Shown here: piece after piece, positions 35,776 to 46,800 of the stretch
Numbering within the stretch: position 1 is the first letter of the stretch
Layout of the letters: each line of letters starts with the position of its first letter
Assembly: GCA_910589415.1 (NCBI GenBank)
Contig: OU342630.1
Location: 75,326,186 to 75,390,185, forward strand
Source of the DNA: Malachius bipustulatus
Lineage: Eukaryota; Arthropoda; Insecta; Coleoptera; Melyridae
Length of the DNA stretch: 64,000 bases
Direction of reading: 5' to 3'
Position numbers and translations under genes: made by a program
The notes under the pieces: generated by a model
Told to the model about the DNA's origin: nothing
Databases searched by the model: none
Seen by the model: the letters and a program-made list of their open reading frames with translations, nothing else

Positions 35776-37107
35776 GAATAAGAGCAGATATTGAAAAAAT
35801 GTACCTATACGATGAACAATTGAGTAAATAATTCAAAAAAGTTCTATAAATAATATATATAATATAATATATAAATCAAAACAAACCTATGATGGCTAGT
35901 TCTTGCCTTATGACAATGAAAACAACATTAATCAGAGGCCCCTACCGAATTTGTTATTGTTATTCTGACAGCACACGTCTTCATGAATCAAGAACTATAA
36001 ATTATAAACGAAGAATAATTCTCACCATTAAAAAACGCACTGCATATACATATATAAATATTAATGATGAATTTATATGATTGAATTTTAAATTTCACAA
36101 GTATATTATTTTTTTTAGTATATTATTTCAAATCCATGAATATTCTTCTTCTTCCCCACATACGAAATTGCATAGGTATATGATGAAACTTCCAGACGGA
36201 GACAAGAAAACTGAACACCTAACTGGAAATCTAAAGAAGTCTATAAATTTTAGTCTTGGTGTTTGCAACTTTTAGTAAGAAACCTGCTAGACCGGAAAGT
36301 TACTATAAAGATTTAACATAAACAGCTTGAAACCGAGAGCTTAAAGCTTCATATGCCATGCAAATTACACGAGTGACACTCCGCTAATGTATCAAATTTA
36401 AAAACGACTGATTGTCGTAAAATCCTGCTCGTGGGAGTCGACTGGTAGAATATCTCTAAATGAGTCTAATTTATTTCGTTAATTTTGCAATAAATTAAAT
36501 CCAGAAAACGATTAGATCGTTATAACGGTTTAATAAAAGTTGTAGGACCCAGCGAGTTGATGAATCATTAATTTCATTTGATTTGAGCTTGTTGTTTTCA
36601 ATCCCAGATTTTATTCAATGAGTTATGCGAACCACCTAATTTCGGATAATTATTTACACGAAATATGTATTTTCGTTTTATGAATTTTGTGCCTTGTTGG
36701 ACTTGTTGAAAATTGTGTACTTAGGCAGGTTTATATTAATTTATGTCCACTGTTTATGAACTTGAAATTGAAAATGCGCTCAATTAGATCCATTAAAAAA
36801 TAATTTTGCTTACTTCGTACTTGCTTGCTTTACTGACCGACTACAAAACATGGGAAGTTCATTTAAGTGGTATTCTATTTAAAAAAATGTAAAAGAAGAA
36901 ATAGCACTTTTCACGTTTCTATTCTATTTAATCGTTCATAATGGAATTTTTGTTCACGATAACTAAAACTTCTTTAGGGGCCATAAAAATTTTAGGGAAA
37001 GGTCGGTACACGACAAGACAATCATTTTGGATGAATACAAAATAATTAAATTCCCTGTGAAGAAACAGGAAATATAATTTGTTCTTGAATCATGAGGCAA
37101 ACACACC

Positions 37108-37996
37108 TACCGGGGGTCCCCCTAAGATCGGCCATATCTCGGAAACTAATGGAACTGGACAGTATCATGATTAAAGTGGACATGAAAAAAAAATGGAAAT
37201 TATTTTCAAGTTCCGCATTTCGCCGTAAGGGGACGCAGTCGAAGATTAAAAATTAAAAATCAAAGTTTCTCAGAAAATTCAGTAATTATTAAGGTACCTC
37301 TGCTTTTAGTAACATCAACATCATTAGAAAGCATGGACAATTCTGCACCATTTTCGTCCAAGACTCATTGTGGTAACGAGTAGGAGAAACTGTTAAAGTG
37401 TAATCCTCGGTGTAATCATTTAAATTGCTGTAACTTCGAAACGACATATCCAATTTTATAAAATTAAAGCTTGTTTGGAAGAAAAATGTAAGCACTTTTA
37501 ATCGCCATATCTAGTGGTACACGATAGTCCCAACAAAATTTAAACAGACCGCAATTTGCAGAAATAAAAATAACAGCTTTTCTGCTTTTATTTCTAAAAA
37601 TTAAATCATACAGTACAGTACCGTATAATGTACACTATGTCATAAACGGAAAGTTGTCAATTTGCAAGAAAAACGGTAAAAACCGCAGTTCGATATCTCC
37701 GTTCGATTCAGAGTTATGGTACCTATGAAGAATAATTTTAAACTTTTAATTATTATTTTCGATTTCTGCCACATTCGAGATGCTTTTTGGACTCGTTTTT
37801 GGATCTCTATAGATAAAATTTCGATCTCTAATTTTTAATTTTCAGCGGCGTCCTTACGGCGAAATGCGGAACTTAAAAATAATTTTCAGGATTTGTTCAT
37901 GATCACTTCAATCATGGGCAACATTTTTTTAAACTGTCCATGCCCATTAGTTTCCGAGATATGGCCGGTGGCCGATCTTAGCGGGACACCCGGTAT
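37108..37996. mobile_element. Inverted-repeat element with TACCGGGTGTCCC ends (890 bp)
   Basis: The left end ACCGGGGGTCCCCCTAAGAT, then CGGCCATATCTCGGAAACTA, matches the reverse complement of the right end, ACCGGGTGTCCCGCTAAGAT and so on. Homology runs for about 145 bp to a GCGGAACTT/AAGTTCCGC block and TTACGGCGAAATGCGG. Both ends abut TA, as in Tc1/mariner-type insertions. The interior is non-coding and AT-rich. Confidence 0.75.
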
Positions 37997-37999
37997 GAA

Positions 38000-40900
38000 T
38001 AGTTTTTGTAATTATATAGATAAGGGGCCACTCGCACTTCACTACAATTTTTACATTGTTTCATTTTCGTCATAGTTTCATAATTTGCAGTTCATTTTTT
38101 GTGGAAATGGCCTTTAAAAATGGTCCTAAGGGGACCATGCAAAAAGGGGTGCTAATTAATGGACCATCTCAATGGTAATATTACAGTTATAGAGAAGCAA
38201 ATATCTCATCGCCTATTACCAATTTATACTACCTCGTAGTGGCAAACAGAGAAGTATAACAATCCATCGACATTATGATTTTAAATTATGGACTTTAGGT
38301 GTAAAGCCGTAGAGCGAGCCGTAAAGGCACTATAGTGAGATTTTAAGACATACATATAATCTTGCTCACGAAAGTTTATAGTATAGTAATAATTAAAAAG
38401 AATATTATCCATCAGCATGAACATAGTGTCCGTAATCTGACATGTTTACATCAACATTGCATTGACCAGCAGTACAAAGGAATACGAATTACGATTCATT
38501 AAATCAATCAAGAATCAGAATGGAAATTAGAATCAAGTATTCGAATTAGAATTATAATAAATAAATTTATCAATCAATATGTAGAAACAATCAATATGAA
38601 ATCATGACTAATAAGGTTTAGGTGTGATTGTTCAACTGTGTTTGAACCCTTATTGGTTAGCGCATGTCGATCCTACCTACCATCCTTCAGAGTTTATCAC
38701 AACGACACCCCTGCCAGCCCCATTAGTTTATTACAAGGCGATCGTACCCTTTTTCTCAAAGTTTATCACAAACGAATTGTTTTATATTTTTGAAAAATTT
38801 TCCATAACAGCCCCGATTTGCCGTAACAACAATAATGAAGAAACAAGAAAGGAAGCGTTGTCCCATCAGGAGACTGGTGCATTCTGTGACGTAACCTCAA
38901 GGGTTATACCTCGGGTTATACCTTATCTTAGCAGTATAGGTAAACTGCAGTCAAGATAAACGAAAACACCTAACGCTCAGTTTTATGAAGCAAAATAGAC
39001 AAGAACATGCTGATAAAGATAACGCGCTGTTAGTCCAACAGCCTGATATGGTATTCGTATTATGGGGGAGTGTTTCTTTAATCGTTTTTTAACACCGTGT
39101 TATATGGCTTTATGAAACCAGGCGCGAGTCTATTGTTTGTGATTTCTGACTATAGTTTATAAAGTGTAGGTGCCTGGTGCCTACGTTCTATCAAGTGACC
39201 CAATTTACCTTAACTGAAAGTATCAAATCAACTTTACAGTGACGACATTAATTTTCTTAATAACTTTGATGTTGCGCTCCAAGTTACTTATTAAGAGAAA
39301 TCGCTTATAGTTTATAAAAGACTATTTGCCTATTATAAGCAATTCAACTTGATTGTAGCTTTAGCCTCGGCTTTAGCTCATTCACGCTAAGGAGGTTGAA
39401 AAGTAGTCGTCTACTTTCTCATAAAGGGCACTCACTGGTGACCGTCGCAAGTTTTCCAGATTACAAACACAGCAGGATTCTTCCAAGACATAAACGAACT
39501 TGGAGAGGCATGGCTTTGTATACTTAGTTGCCTGCACTCGGAACTTAATAAGGGCCCGTTATTTGCGTAAATCCCCCGGTAAATCCTGAGAGGTGATGCT
39601 CTCTAATAATTATTATCGAGTGATGCATAAGTAAAGGAACAGGAGACACCGTATTTGCGTATTTATATTATATTTTGAGTCCTGAGCCCTGGTTTAATAA
39701 ATGTTAATTAAAGTGTGCAAGCGTTTCCGACTCGAATCACAGAGGAGATTTCGAGCCATCCATAAAGGAATATGGTTTAGTTAAATTTATTCAGAAAGTT
39801 TCGTCTACAACTGCGATATAGACATGTCGACGGTAAAAAGTTCTGAAAGGTTCTAGTTTCTGGATTGACGCTAATTTGATCTGACGCGAGCCAGTGTCCG
39901 GAATTCCTTCGTGTCCATCCAATAATACATCGACAGTGGCCTCTATAGTGATAGTGGCAATATCGAGGGCAATATATTGTGACCTCTAGGTAAATGTAAC
40001 TGTGGTGTACACAAATGTACTTTTTGAACTTTATGTAAAGGAGTTATTTTTGAATTACTTTGTTTTTAAAAAATTTCTATGAAATAAATTGGCGCAAAAA
40101 AAGGAAATTTTATAAAATTCGGCTTGGCAGCGACGTTTCCTCTTTGGTATACTTTTGTAGCATTCAAACTGTTTAAATAAGTTAATTCCACCTTTCGTGA
40201 ATTTTAGAATCTTCCCCTCCCTAAAAACATCGCGTTCCTTCCTATGCTTACCTCGATAAACTGCTAATAACAGAATCAGGGCCCCAGCGCGCCCTAATGA
40301 AAGTTTTAATCCCAGTCCCAGTAGTCAAGTGATAATCGTTCGTAATCTGACCAACGCTGAGATTATCTAAGTAAATTTGAATAAAAGTTTCAGTTGCGAT
40401 CAAATAAAGTGAAGAGATGCGAATGCGATAAACAAAAACAGATATAGGTACGTGAGTATGTGTATGCATGTGAAAAAATAATGAAGCAGGTGGGTACCAA
40501 ACCAGGGTACCTGAAAGAAAAAGCCTCATTAGAATTCCATCCGCATCTCTTGATGATTCTATGATCTCATATGAAATCTGAAATCTTATATTATGAACTT
40601 CATCAGATCCTGCAGATAAACTATGATAAACTGCAGGTTAAACCAGTTTCTGTAACGGTTGATATATTTTATAAGCAACGCTGCAACGTTGACATCTCCA
40701 AGTTACGCGAAGTCTAATTAGGTATAGAAATAGATAGACAGTTATGAAATGAATAAAATTACCCCCACATGCGTACCACTTTGACTAAACTTACCGTATG
40801 TGATAAAATCCATATTGCAATCCAAAAAAAGAGAGTCAAGTAAACACAAACTATCACAGAACTAACTATAACAGCGACACTCTCCGCTGTCTCCTACCGC

Positions 40901-41040
40901 ATCGTTAAAATCTAGGAGACACTCGACTGAAAACTGATCTTCGAGGAGGTCCTTCCTTATGTCATGACTTCTCAAACAATAATAAATCCATGATATTCTC
41001 CTTCACAGAATTATCGGGTCAATTATTTAACACTTCACTA
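38000..41040. other. No recognised gene
   Basis: A 111-residue plus-strand frame (38624-38959) and a 93-residue minus frame (40248-40529) lack recognisable family motifs. A region of higher GC at 39400-39960 shows no coding pattern that I trust. Confidence 0.35.
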
Positions 41041-41048
41041 ACTCCCCA

Positions 41049-41184
41049 ATGCACTTCCTCATCCTGTTCCTGGTACTAGTACTAGTACTAGTACTACTGA
41101 ATAAAACTGTTAGTAATCCTGAAAGGATGACGATGGTAATCCGACCGCAACTGGGAATCACCAACACTTTTCGAAGAGGTAGGT
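41049..41184 (+). other. Possible signal-peptide frame built on a CTAGTA repeat
   Basis: A plus-strand frame begins MHFLILFLVLVLVLVLLNKT. Its hydrophobic run is encoded by a (CTAGTA)n microsatellite at 41071-41098. It reads on to a donor-like GAAGAG|GTAGGTGG at about 41181. It looks like a secretory first exon, but a dinucleotide-like repeat translating to LVLVLV is easily produced by chance and no downstream exon was found. Confidence 0.2.
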
Positions 41185-41299
41185 GGGTATCAACTATCAA
41201 ATTAGACCCCTACGTCACACAAGCTGTTGAGAATGAAGCTATGGTTCGTTACCGTCGACATTAATTGTCAACTCGGGGACTGTCCAATTTTCAGGGTGA

Positions 41300-41545
41300 A
41301 TCGAATCAGTTCTGCATATTAAAGAGACGCCACGAAACGAGAGATCCGACACATTCTACGCGACAAGCAACGGCGCACTGAAACCGAACCGGGCGCTGAA
41401 AATGAAAACAGACCACGACCGGCTGCTTGCCTCACGTGGAGCGCCTGAAACGGCCGATGTCGAGGCTTGCCGAAGACAGAGAGCCCCGTCTCACCTGTTT
41501 ACCGAAGAAAACTGGCCCCCGTTTTTTGTCGCAATAAAACTGAAA
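41300..41545. promoter_or_regulatory. GC/CpG-rich island, possible promoter
   Basis: An island of high GC and many CpGs in AT-rich DNA. On the minus strand it includes TCAGTTTTATTGCG (initiator-like, about 41540) followed by AAACAG|GTGAGACG, a strong splice donor near 41494. This would fit a non-coding first exon on the minus strand, conceivably an alternative promoter of the Ig gene. The assignment is speculative and open frames on both strands are not recognisable. Confidence 0.25.
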
Positions 41546-42176
41546 AGGCGTGTTGCGTGTATCGTGTATGTGTATATGAGTGTGAGTGCACCTGAAGACT
41601 CCTGCAACCTGCAAGGTGGAAGCTAAGCTAGAAGAGTTAGATTTACATGTTGGTATCTCTTTCATGATGGATTATTTAAAGGGATCTGAGATTTATTAAA
41701 CATTATACCTATTAAGTAGAATGCGCATACTAGGAATTTCTAATTTCGTAGGTCATTTTATTGGACATTGTTCTATAATATAATGGAATGATACTCCCTT
41801 TTCAATGATCTTGTTCCTATATCTGTCTATTGAATTCTCTCACTTCACAGACCACAGACAAGCCATGCAAAGTGCACCTATTACATTTCCATAATCACAG
41901 TCAAATGTTATTCATAAAAACAGAAAACCGTAACCGTATATTGATAAGTCACAAATTTTATCGTGCGAATTTTAATAATATTACCAGTTTTTGAAATTAA
42001 TTACCCTTCTCAGTTCTCACGCTTATAGAGTCAAAACTGTACAGCGGAGATCTTAGTCTGGCATTTGTGAAACAGTACATGACATGTCCTTCTTGGGTCG
42101 TTTACAGGTGAAAAAACTTGAAATCTATGGAAAAAAATCGTTAAAAATTTGGTCCATTAGGAAAATCATAAAAATA

Positions 42177-43100
42177 TACAGAGTGGGTCAGAATAAAGGA
42201 GACAAACTTTGACGGTAGAATATTTACTTAATTTTAAGACAAAATGTCTTAATGAACACATTCTCTAAAATGGGTAGGTAGGTTACAGATTTTATATTAA
42301 TTACAGCATTAATTACATGTATGTAATTTGAACCAGTACAGTAGATAGTTGTACAGTAGATAGTGGTCCAATTTTTTCACCCACCCCCTCCCCAATTTTT
42401 ACACTATTGAATAAATTTTCATTTTGACATATTTTTCCAAAAGTTAGACATTTCTGGTACAAAAAGTGCATAAGGTTTATATGAATATTAAATACGTGAA
42501 AGTTCAGTAATATTTACATAAAAAAAATCACTCGCTGGCGATGCCATCTCATGGAAATTCTCCCAAAGTTGAGTTCATAGCGTTAAGAATTGTTACCCTG
42601 GTTTTTCGTGGTCGGGGGTCTAGGGAAGAAGCCGCACATAAAATCTGTAAATTTTTCAAAAAGTTGACAAAATTGAAGAAAGGCGCCCATATTTTTTTGC
42701 CCCTCTCGAATATTTTAATTGTATACATATCTCAAAATCTGTTGTGAATTTACATAATAAAACTTTTGCATTTTTTGTATCAGAAATGTCTATAGCTTTT
42801 GGAAAAAAATGTCTAAATCAAAATTTATCCAGTGGCGTAAAAATTGGGGGGTAAAGAACTTGAACCCCTATCTACTGTTGTACTGTACGTGTGTGGTTTA
42901 AATTACACACATGTAATTATCGCTATTATACCTATTAGACTAAAATTTTTTTGAAGTTATACAAAACAATTATTTTGTTTCAATATTGAAACTCTAACTT
43001 CGACCCATTATAAAAAATTGGGTTAGTCAAGATTTTTTGTCTTAAGATTAGGTATAAATATTCTACCGTCGAAGTTTCTCCCCTTTATTGTGGGACAAAG
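42177..43100. mobile_element. Large foldback element, about 370-bp arms
   Basis: The arms pair from GAATAAAGGAGACAAACTTT at the left and its inverse CTCCCCTTTATTGTGGGAC at the right. Pairing continues through CGACGGTAGAATATTTA, AATCTTAAGACAAAA, ACATGTAATT, GTACAGTAGATAG and TTTGGAAAAAAATGTCTAA (inverse at 42425-42460). An arm-internal CAGTGGCGTAAAAATTGGGG (42831) recalls hAT-type MITE ends. Only about 200 bp form the loop (42530-42735), which has an unrecognised 68-residue frame. This is essentially one giant hairpin. Confidence 0.7.
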
Positions 43101-43498
43101 GTATACTAATTAGGGAAAACCGAGGGGAAATCATTATGAAAAATCAAATGTGATGTTTCTGAAATGAACAAAAATCTTGAAAAAAACATATGAAGTATTA
43201 TATAAAAGGGTGCCATAAAAACCCTTTATAAAAAATTCCTAAGATTCAGTTCTTGACCAACTTGCGGTGAATAATTCGTTATAAAAATTATGGTGTTTTT
43301 CGGGGATGAAGGATATCTTTCATTGAATTCAATATGAAGTTATATTGTTCTATATTGCTTGCCTTATTTTTTTTTATATTTGGAATAAAGAAAATTGTGC
43401 AAAAACTAAAATTTACGAACAAAATTTGTTTGAATGTGGTTATTTTTGGATTCCATGTTTTTTTGTAACCAAATGACATGTAAAAACAATTCTTGGAA

Positions 43499-43532
43499 TG
43501 TAGCTCCATATGTACCTACATATGGAGCTACA
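43499..43532. repeat. Perfect 15-bp palindrome
   Basis: TGTAGCTCCATATGT, a 4-base spacer, and ACATATGGAGCTACA form a perfect inverted repeat. A partial third copy, ACATATGTA, follows at about 43550. Confidence 0.8.
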
Positions 43533-43830
43533 TAATATGTACCAACATATGTAAAAAAAAAAAACTAAAAAATATTTACACATGCGAATGCGATATTTAA
43601 TAAAATAAGTTTTTAGAGAAAATGTAGGGGGATCTCAGTTATCTTAAAAGATACCAAGTTGATTATTAAATAGAGACAAAATTGCGTATTTTTGTGCTGA
43701 TAAGTAATTTGAAAAAAAAATCTGAGCTTTTATTATTATATTTGTCAAAATTTTGGAAAAATACGAAATTTGCTAATTTTGTTTTTATTTTTTTATTTAA
43801 TGACTAATCGAGCTACCCTTTTTTAACCGA

Positions 43831-44755
43831 GACATTATGACAAGTGATGACAAGTGACATCTGTCACGTGTCTTTTACAACTGTCAAATTTGACATTTTT
43901 GGCAAAAAATTACAAAATATAGTTTTAAAAATTATGGAAAATTTCACGAGAAAAAGTTCTTTCACATTATTTTTTTCAGCCATGTACCAATTTTGAACCT
44001 TCCAGCAAAAACAAAATTTCAAAATCTGTCGAACTGAGACATTTGTGAGTTTTCAAAAATATTGAAACTGGAACAAAATTATTCCTTTATATCAAATTCA
44101 TCTTTTCAATTTTTTTATGACACGTTGTTGTTTTAAATAACGATTTCTTATTTATTAGAAAAATAGAAAACGGCAGCGAAAATTATGTTAGAATTTGTAC
44201 AAACTTGATGCAAAGTTAATTTAATTTTTGCAAAAAAGCAAAAATTTTACTTTATTTTGGTTCTTTACTAAGTAAACACATACCTACTTACACCAAATTA
44301 AAAACAATCCCAACGAAAAATTTATTTATTTTCACCTTTCCCAGCACTTTTTGAACACAAAATATTTTTTACATAATAGGGAACATTACCAATGTAACGG
44401 AACTATGAGTGTTGTTAAAGGAATTGAAGTCACAAAAAAATTTAAAACATGAACATGATAAAATATGGAATAATTTTGAATAAGTATCGAAATTTTTTAA
44501 AACTCAGAAATACTCAGTTCAACAAAAACTTTTGTTGAAAAAAATTTTTGCTAGAGGGTTCAAAATTGGTACATGGGTGAAAAATAAAATATCAAACAAA
44601 ACTTTTTCCTGAGACATATAACCCAAAATTTTGAAAACTAATGCCATAGTTTTATTTTTTATTTAATGCCGTAATTTTTTGCCAAAAAAATGTCAAATTT
44701 AACAGTTATAAAAGACACGTGACAGATGGTGTGCGTGTCATTTGTTATCATTTTT
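43831..44755. mobile_element. Inverted-repeat element, about 240-bp ends
   Basis: The left end runs through GACATCTGTCACGTGTCTTT, then TACAACTGTCAAATTTGACA, GGCAAAAAATTAC, CATGTACCAATTTTGAACC and GAACTGAGA. The inverse occurs from 44755 back to about 44480 in the same order, with small indels. The central roughly 400 bp are AT-rich and non-coding. It is immediately followed on the right by a different dispersed repeat (44765-44885). Confidence 0.72.
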
Positions 44756-44764
44756 AAAGCACCG

Positions 44765-44885
44765 TTTATATCGTGGGTAGGTGAATTTTGGAAAACCACT
44801 TTTTCGTTTTCTGGGGTCAGGATCGGTGGACATTTGATGAGTTTGGGTAATTTTCGTAAAGTTATGTCGTCCTCATTAGCGTATT
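44765..44885 (+). repeat. Dispersed repeat B, copy 1
   Basis: The sequence GGTGAATTTTGGAAAACCAC, then GTCAGGATCGGTGGA, ATTTGATGA and ATTTTCGT, recurs in the same order at 60790-60905. The two copies are diverged, with small insertions. Confidence 0.7.
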
Positions 44886-45235
44886 TTTCATTAAAATTAT
44901 TTTATCAAAAAATATTCCCCCAGTACCACCCCTGTTGTTATCTCGGACACACTGCATAAAATAAAATATTTTTTTTAAAATAAATAATTGTAGAGAGCTG
45001 TAGCATTAAAAATACCATATTTCGGAATGCCGCATGCTGCGTCATACTTAAAATCATTCCTACTTTACTAAACATCTGAAAAGTTTGAAAAGAAACCACT
45101 CTAACGACGACCACCTGCCCTATTCTAGATTACCAAAATCCACTGACCAGGCCCTGAAGAATCTAAATCAAGACAGAGAATGCATTCTAAGCCATCCGAA
45201 CATATTGAGTCTCTCAACTGCAGTCCATCTTTCAC

Positions 45236-45369
45236 CTGCCGGCCCGGGTCTCATTTAGTTATTTCGGCAGACAGGTGCACTGCCAGGTAGACCCCTCGCA
45301 ATCCTTTCCCTCTATGTATGGTGTCAGCTCGATGCCGATGCAGGTATGCAGGAACAGCTGCTGCCGTTG
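45236..45369 (-). CDS. Candidate first coding exon of the sns/hibris-type gene
   Basis: On the minus strand an ATG at 45254-45252, with a TAA in frame directly upstream, opens MRPGPA and reaches a donor GCAG|GTGAAAG after 19 coding bases. The leftover G joins the TG that begins the exon at 10693 to give valine. The fused start is MRPGPAVYLMSCWLTLVSSQ: a short n-region with one Arg, a hydrophobic core and a polar c-region, a sound signal peptide. The exon could begin at an acceptor TTATTACAG|CAACGGC (first base 45369) or at an unseen transcription start. The remaining 115 bases would be 5' UTR. Phase, strand and the GC-rich setting agree, but so short a coding exon can match by chance and the implied intron is about 34.5 kb. 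A transcript read is needed to confirm it. Confidence 0.5.
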
Positions 45370-45379
45370 CTGTAATAAT

Positions 45380-46795
45380 TATGTGTGTTCATCTGCCGAT
45401 GGCCTGCTCTATCTCTCAAAACGCGCCCTATATCTGCTGTTGACCCAAAGAGTACAGGTCCCATTCTGGAAGATGATATGCTATGCTATAAGTTCATAAT
45501 TATTCCATATCCGGATACGAAATTAAACAGAAACATATCCCATCTTAGTTTCATCGTGGTTTTATACAACAGATACTTACAGATACAGAGATCATTGGTC
45601 TATGATAGTAATCCCATATAATCACAGTCGCAAGTGAGAAGAGTGTGTTGGGTTTGTTTATACCTACATGCTGTACCTAGATAATCTTCAATTCCGTGCA
45701 GTAGTAGTGCAGTAGCCTGAGGGGATAGTAAGTGTTAGTGATACCACTTTGCCCCACTTTAGTAAACACATTATCAGTTGGTTTCAAGATTGTAGTGTTG
45801 TTGAGAATGTGAGTATGTCTGGGCTTCATCGACATCCAAAAGTGGTAGGTGATGGAGTTATATTTATTTTCTGATCTGACACAGGAAAGACTAATAAGCG
45901 GTTGAGATTCAGTGAATTAATCTGGAATCGTCTGCTGCAGTTTTTATAGATGTGTTATTATGTATCAACTTGCTCTTGACGTTTTCAAGTTTTGTAAGAG
46001 CCTGGTCACGCAATTGCGTGATCTAATGTGAGTTGAGGGAACCCTGCGTCATGGATAATGCTTAAATAACGAGTACCTAATAAGATTTTATCTATTTATT
46101 TCGCGCTTGATTTGAAAGAGAAATAATTAGCTCCCAAAAAAAAATTGAATTTCCAGGCCAAGAAGGTGCATGTTGGGTAACTGAATAAACCATCAATTTA
46201 CAAAAAAAAATTGGACCGTCCTGGTCAGATTAAAACCTGAAATTAACTGGACAGCATATACTGGACCGATTTTTATATTAACCGGGCTTGTTCAATTTAG
46301 GAGAGAAAGAAAATGTCAACATAAATGCTATTCAACAGCAATAGCTTTAAAATTAATATTTTTAAATATTTCAAATTATTGAATAAATAAGTTGTGTTGT
46401 AATGACTTTCTCTTTATGCTCGTAATTAACTTATAAGGATTTTATTATAATTATTTTACACAATAAGCTCTAATAATAAACTCAAAAAAATAATAAAGCT
46501 CCTATTTTAATGTCTCAATTTTTAATTTACTTTTCTCGGCTACTTCCGCAATTTGATCTCACTGGACTGACAATTTTGTCTTTCTCGTATTATTTTAACT
46601 AGACTCCTCTTCAACTATTTTTCTTTACTAAAGCACCAACTGAAACTTTCGAATCTTCAATACGAGACTGGAGAATTTCTCGAAAGATCAAGAGAGATTT
46701 CTAGATGTTCTGTCTAAAAATAGGAATTCTATAGGTGCGACCCAAAAATTTCAGATACATTTTTTCTTTTGTTGCTTATCCGTAAGGGTAGTCGA
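45380..46795. other. No recognised feature
   Basis: Non-coding, AT-rich beyond 45700. If the exon at 45236-45369 is real, this is upstream sequence and may contain the promoter. I did not see a clear TATA or initiator arrangement. Confidence 0.35.
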
Positions 46796-46800
46796 TGGAG

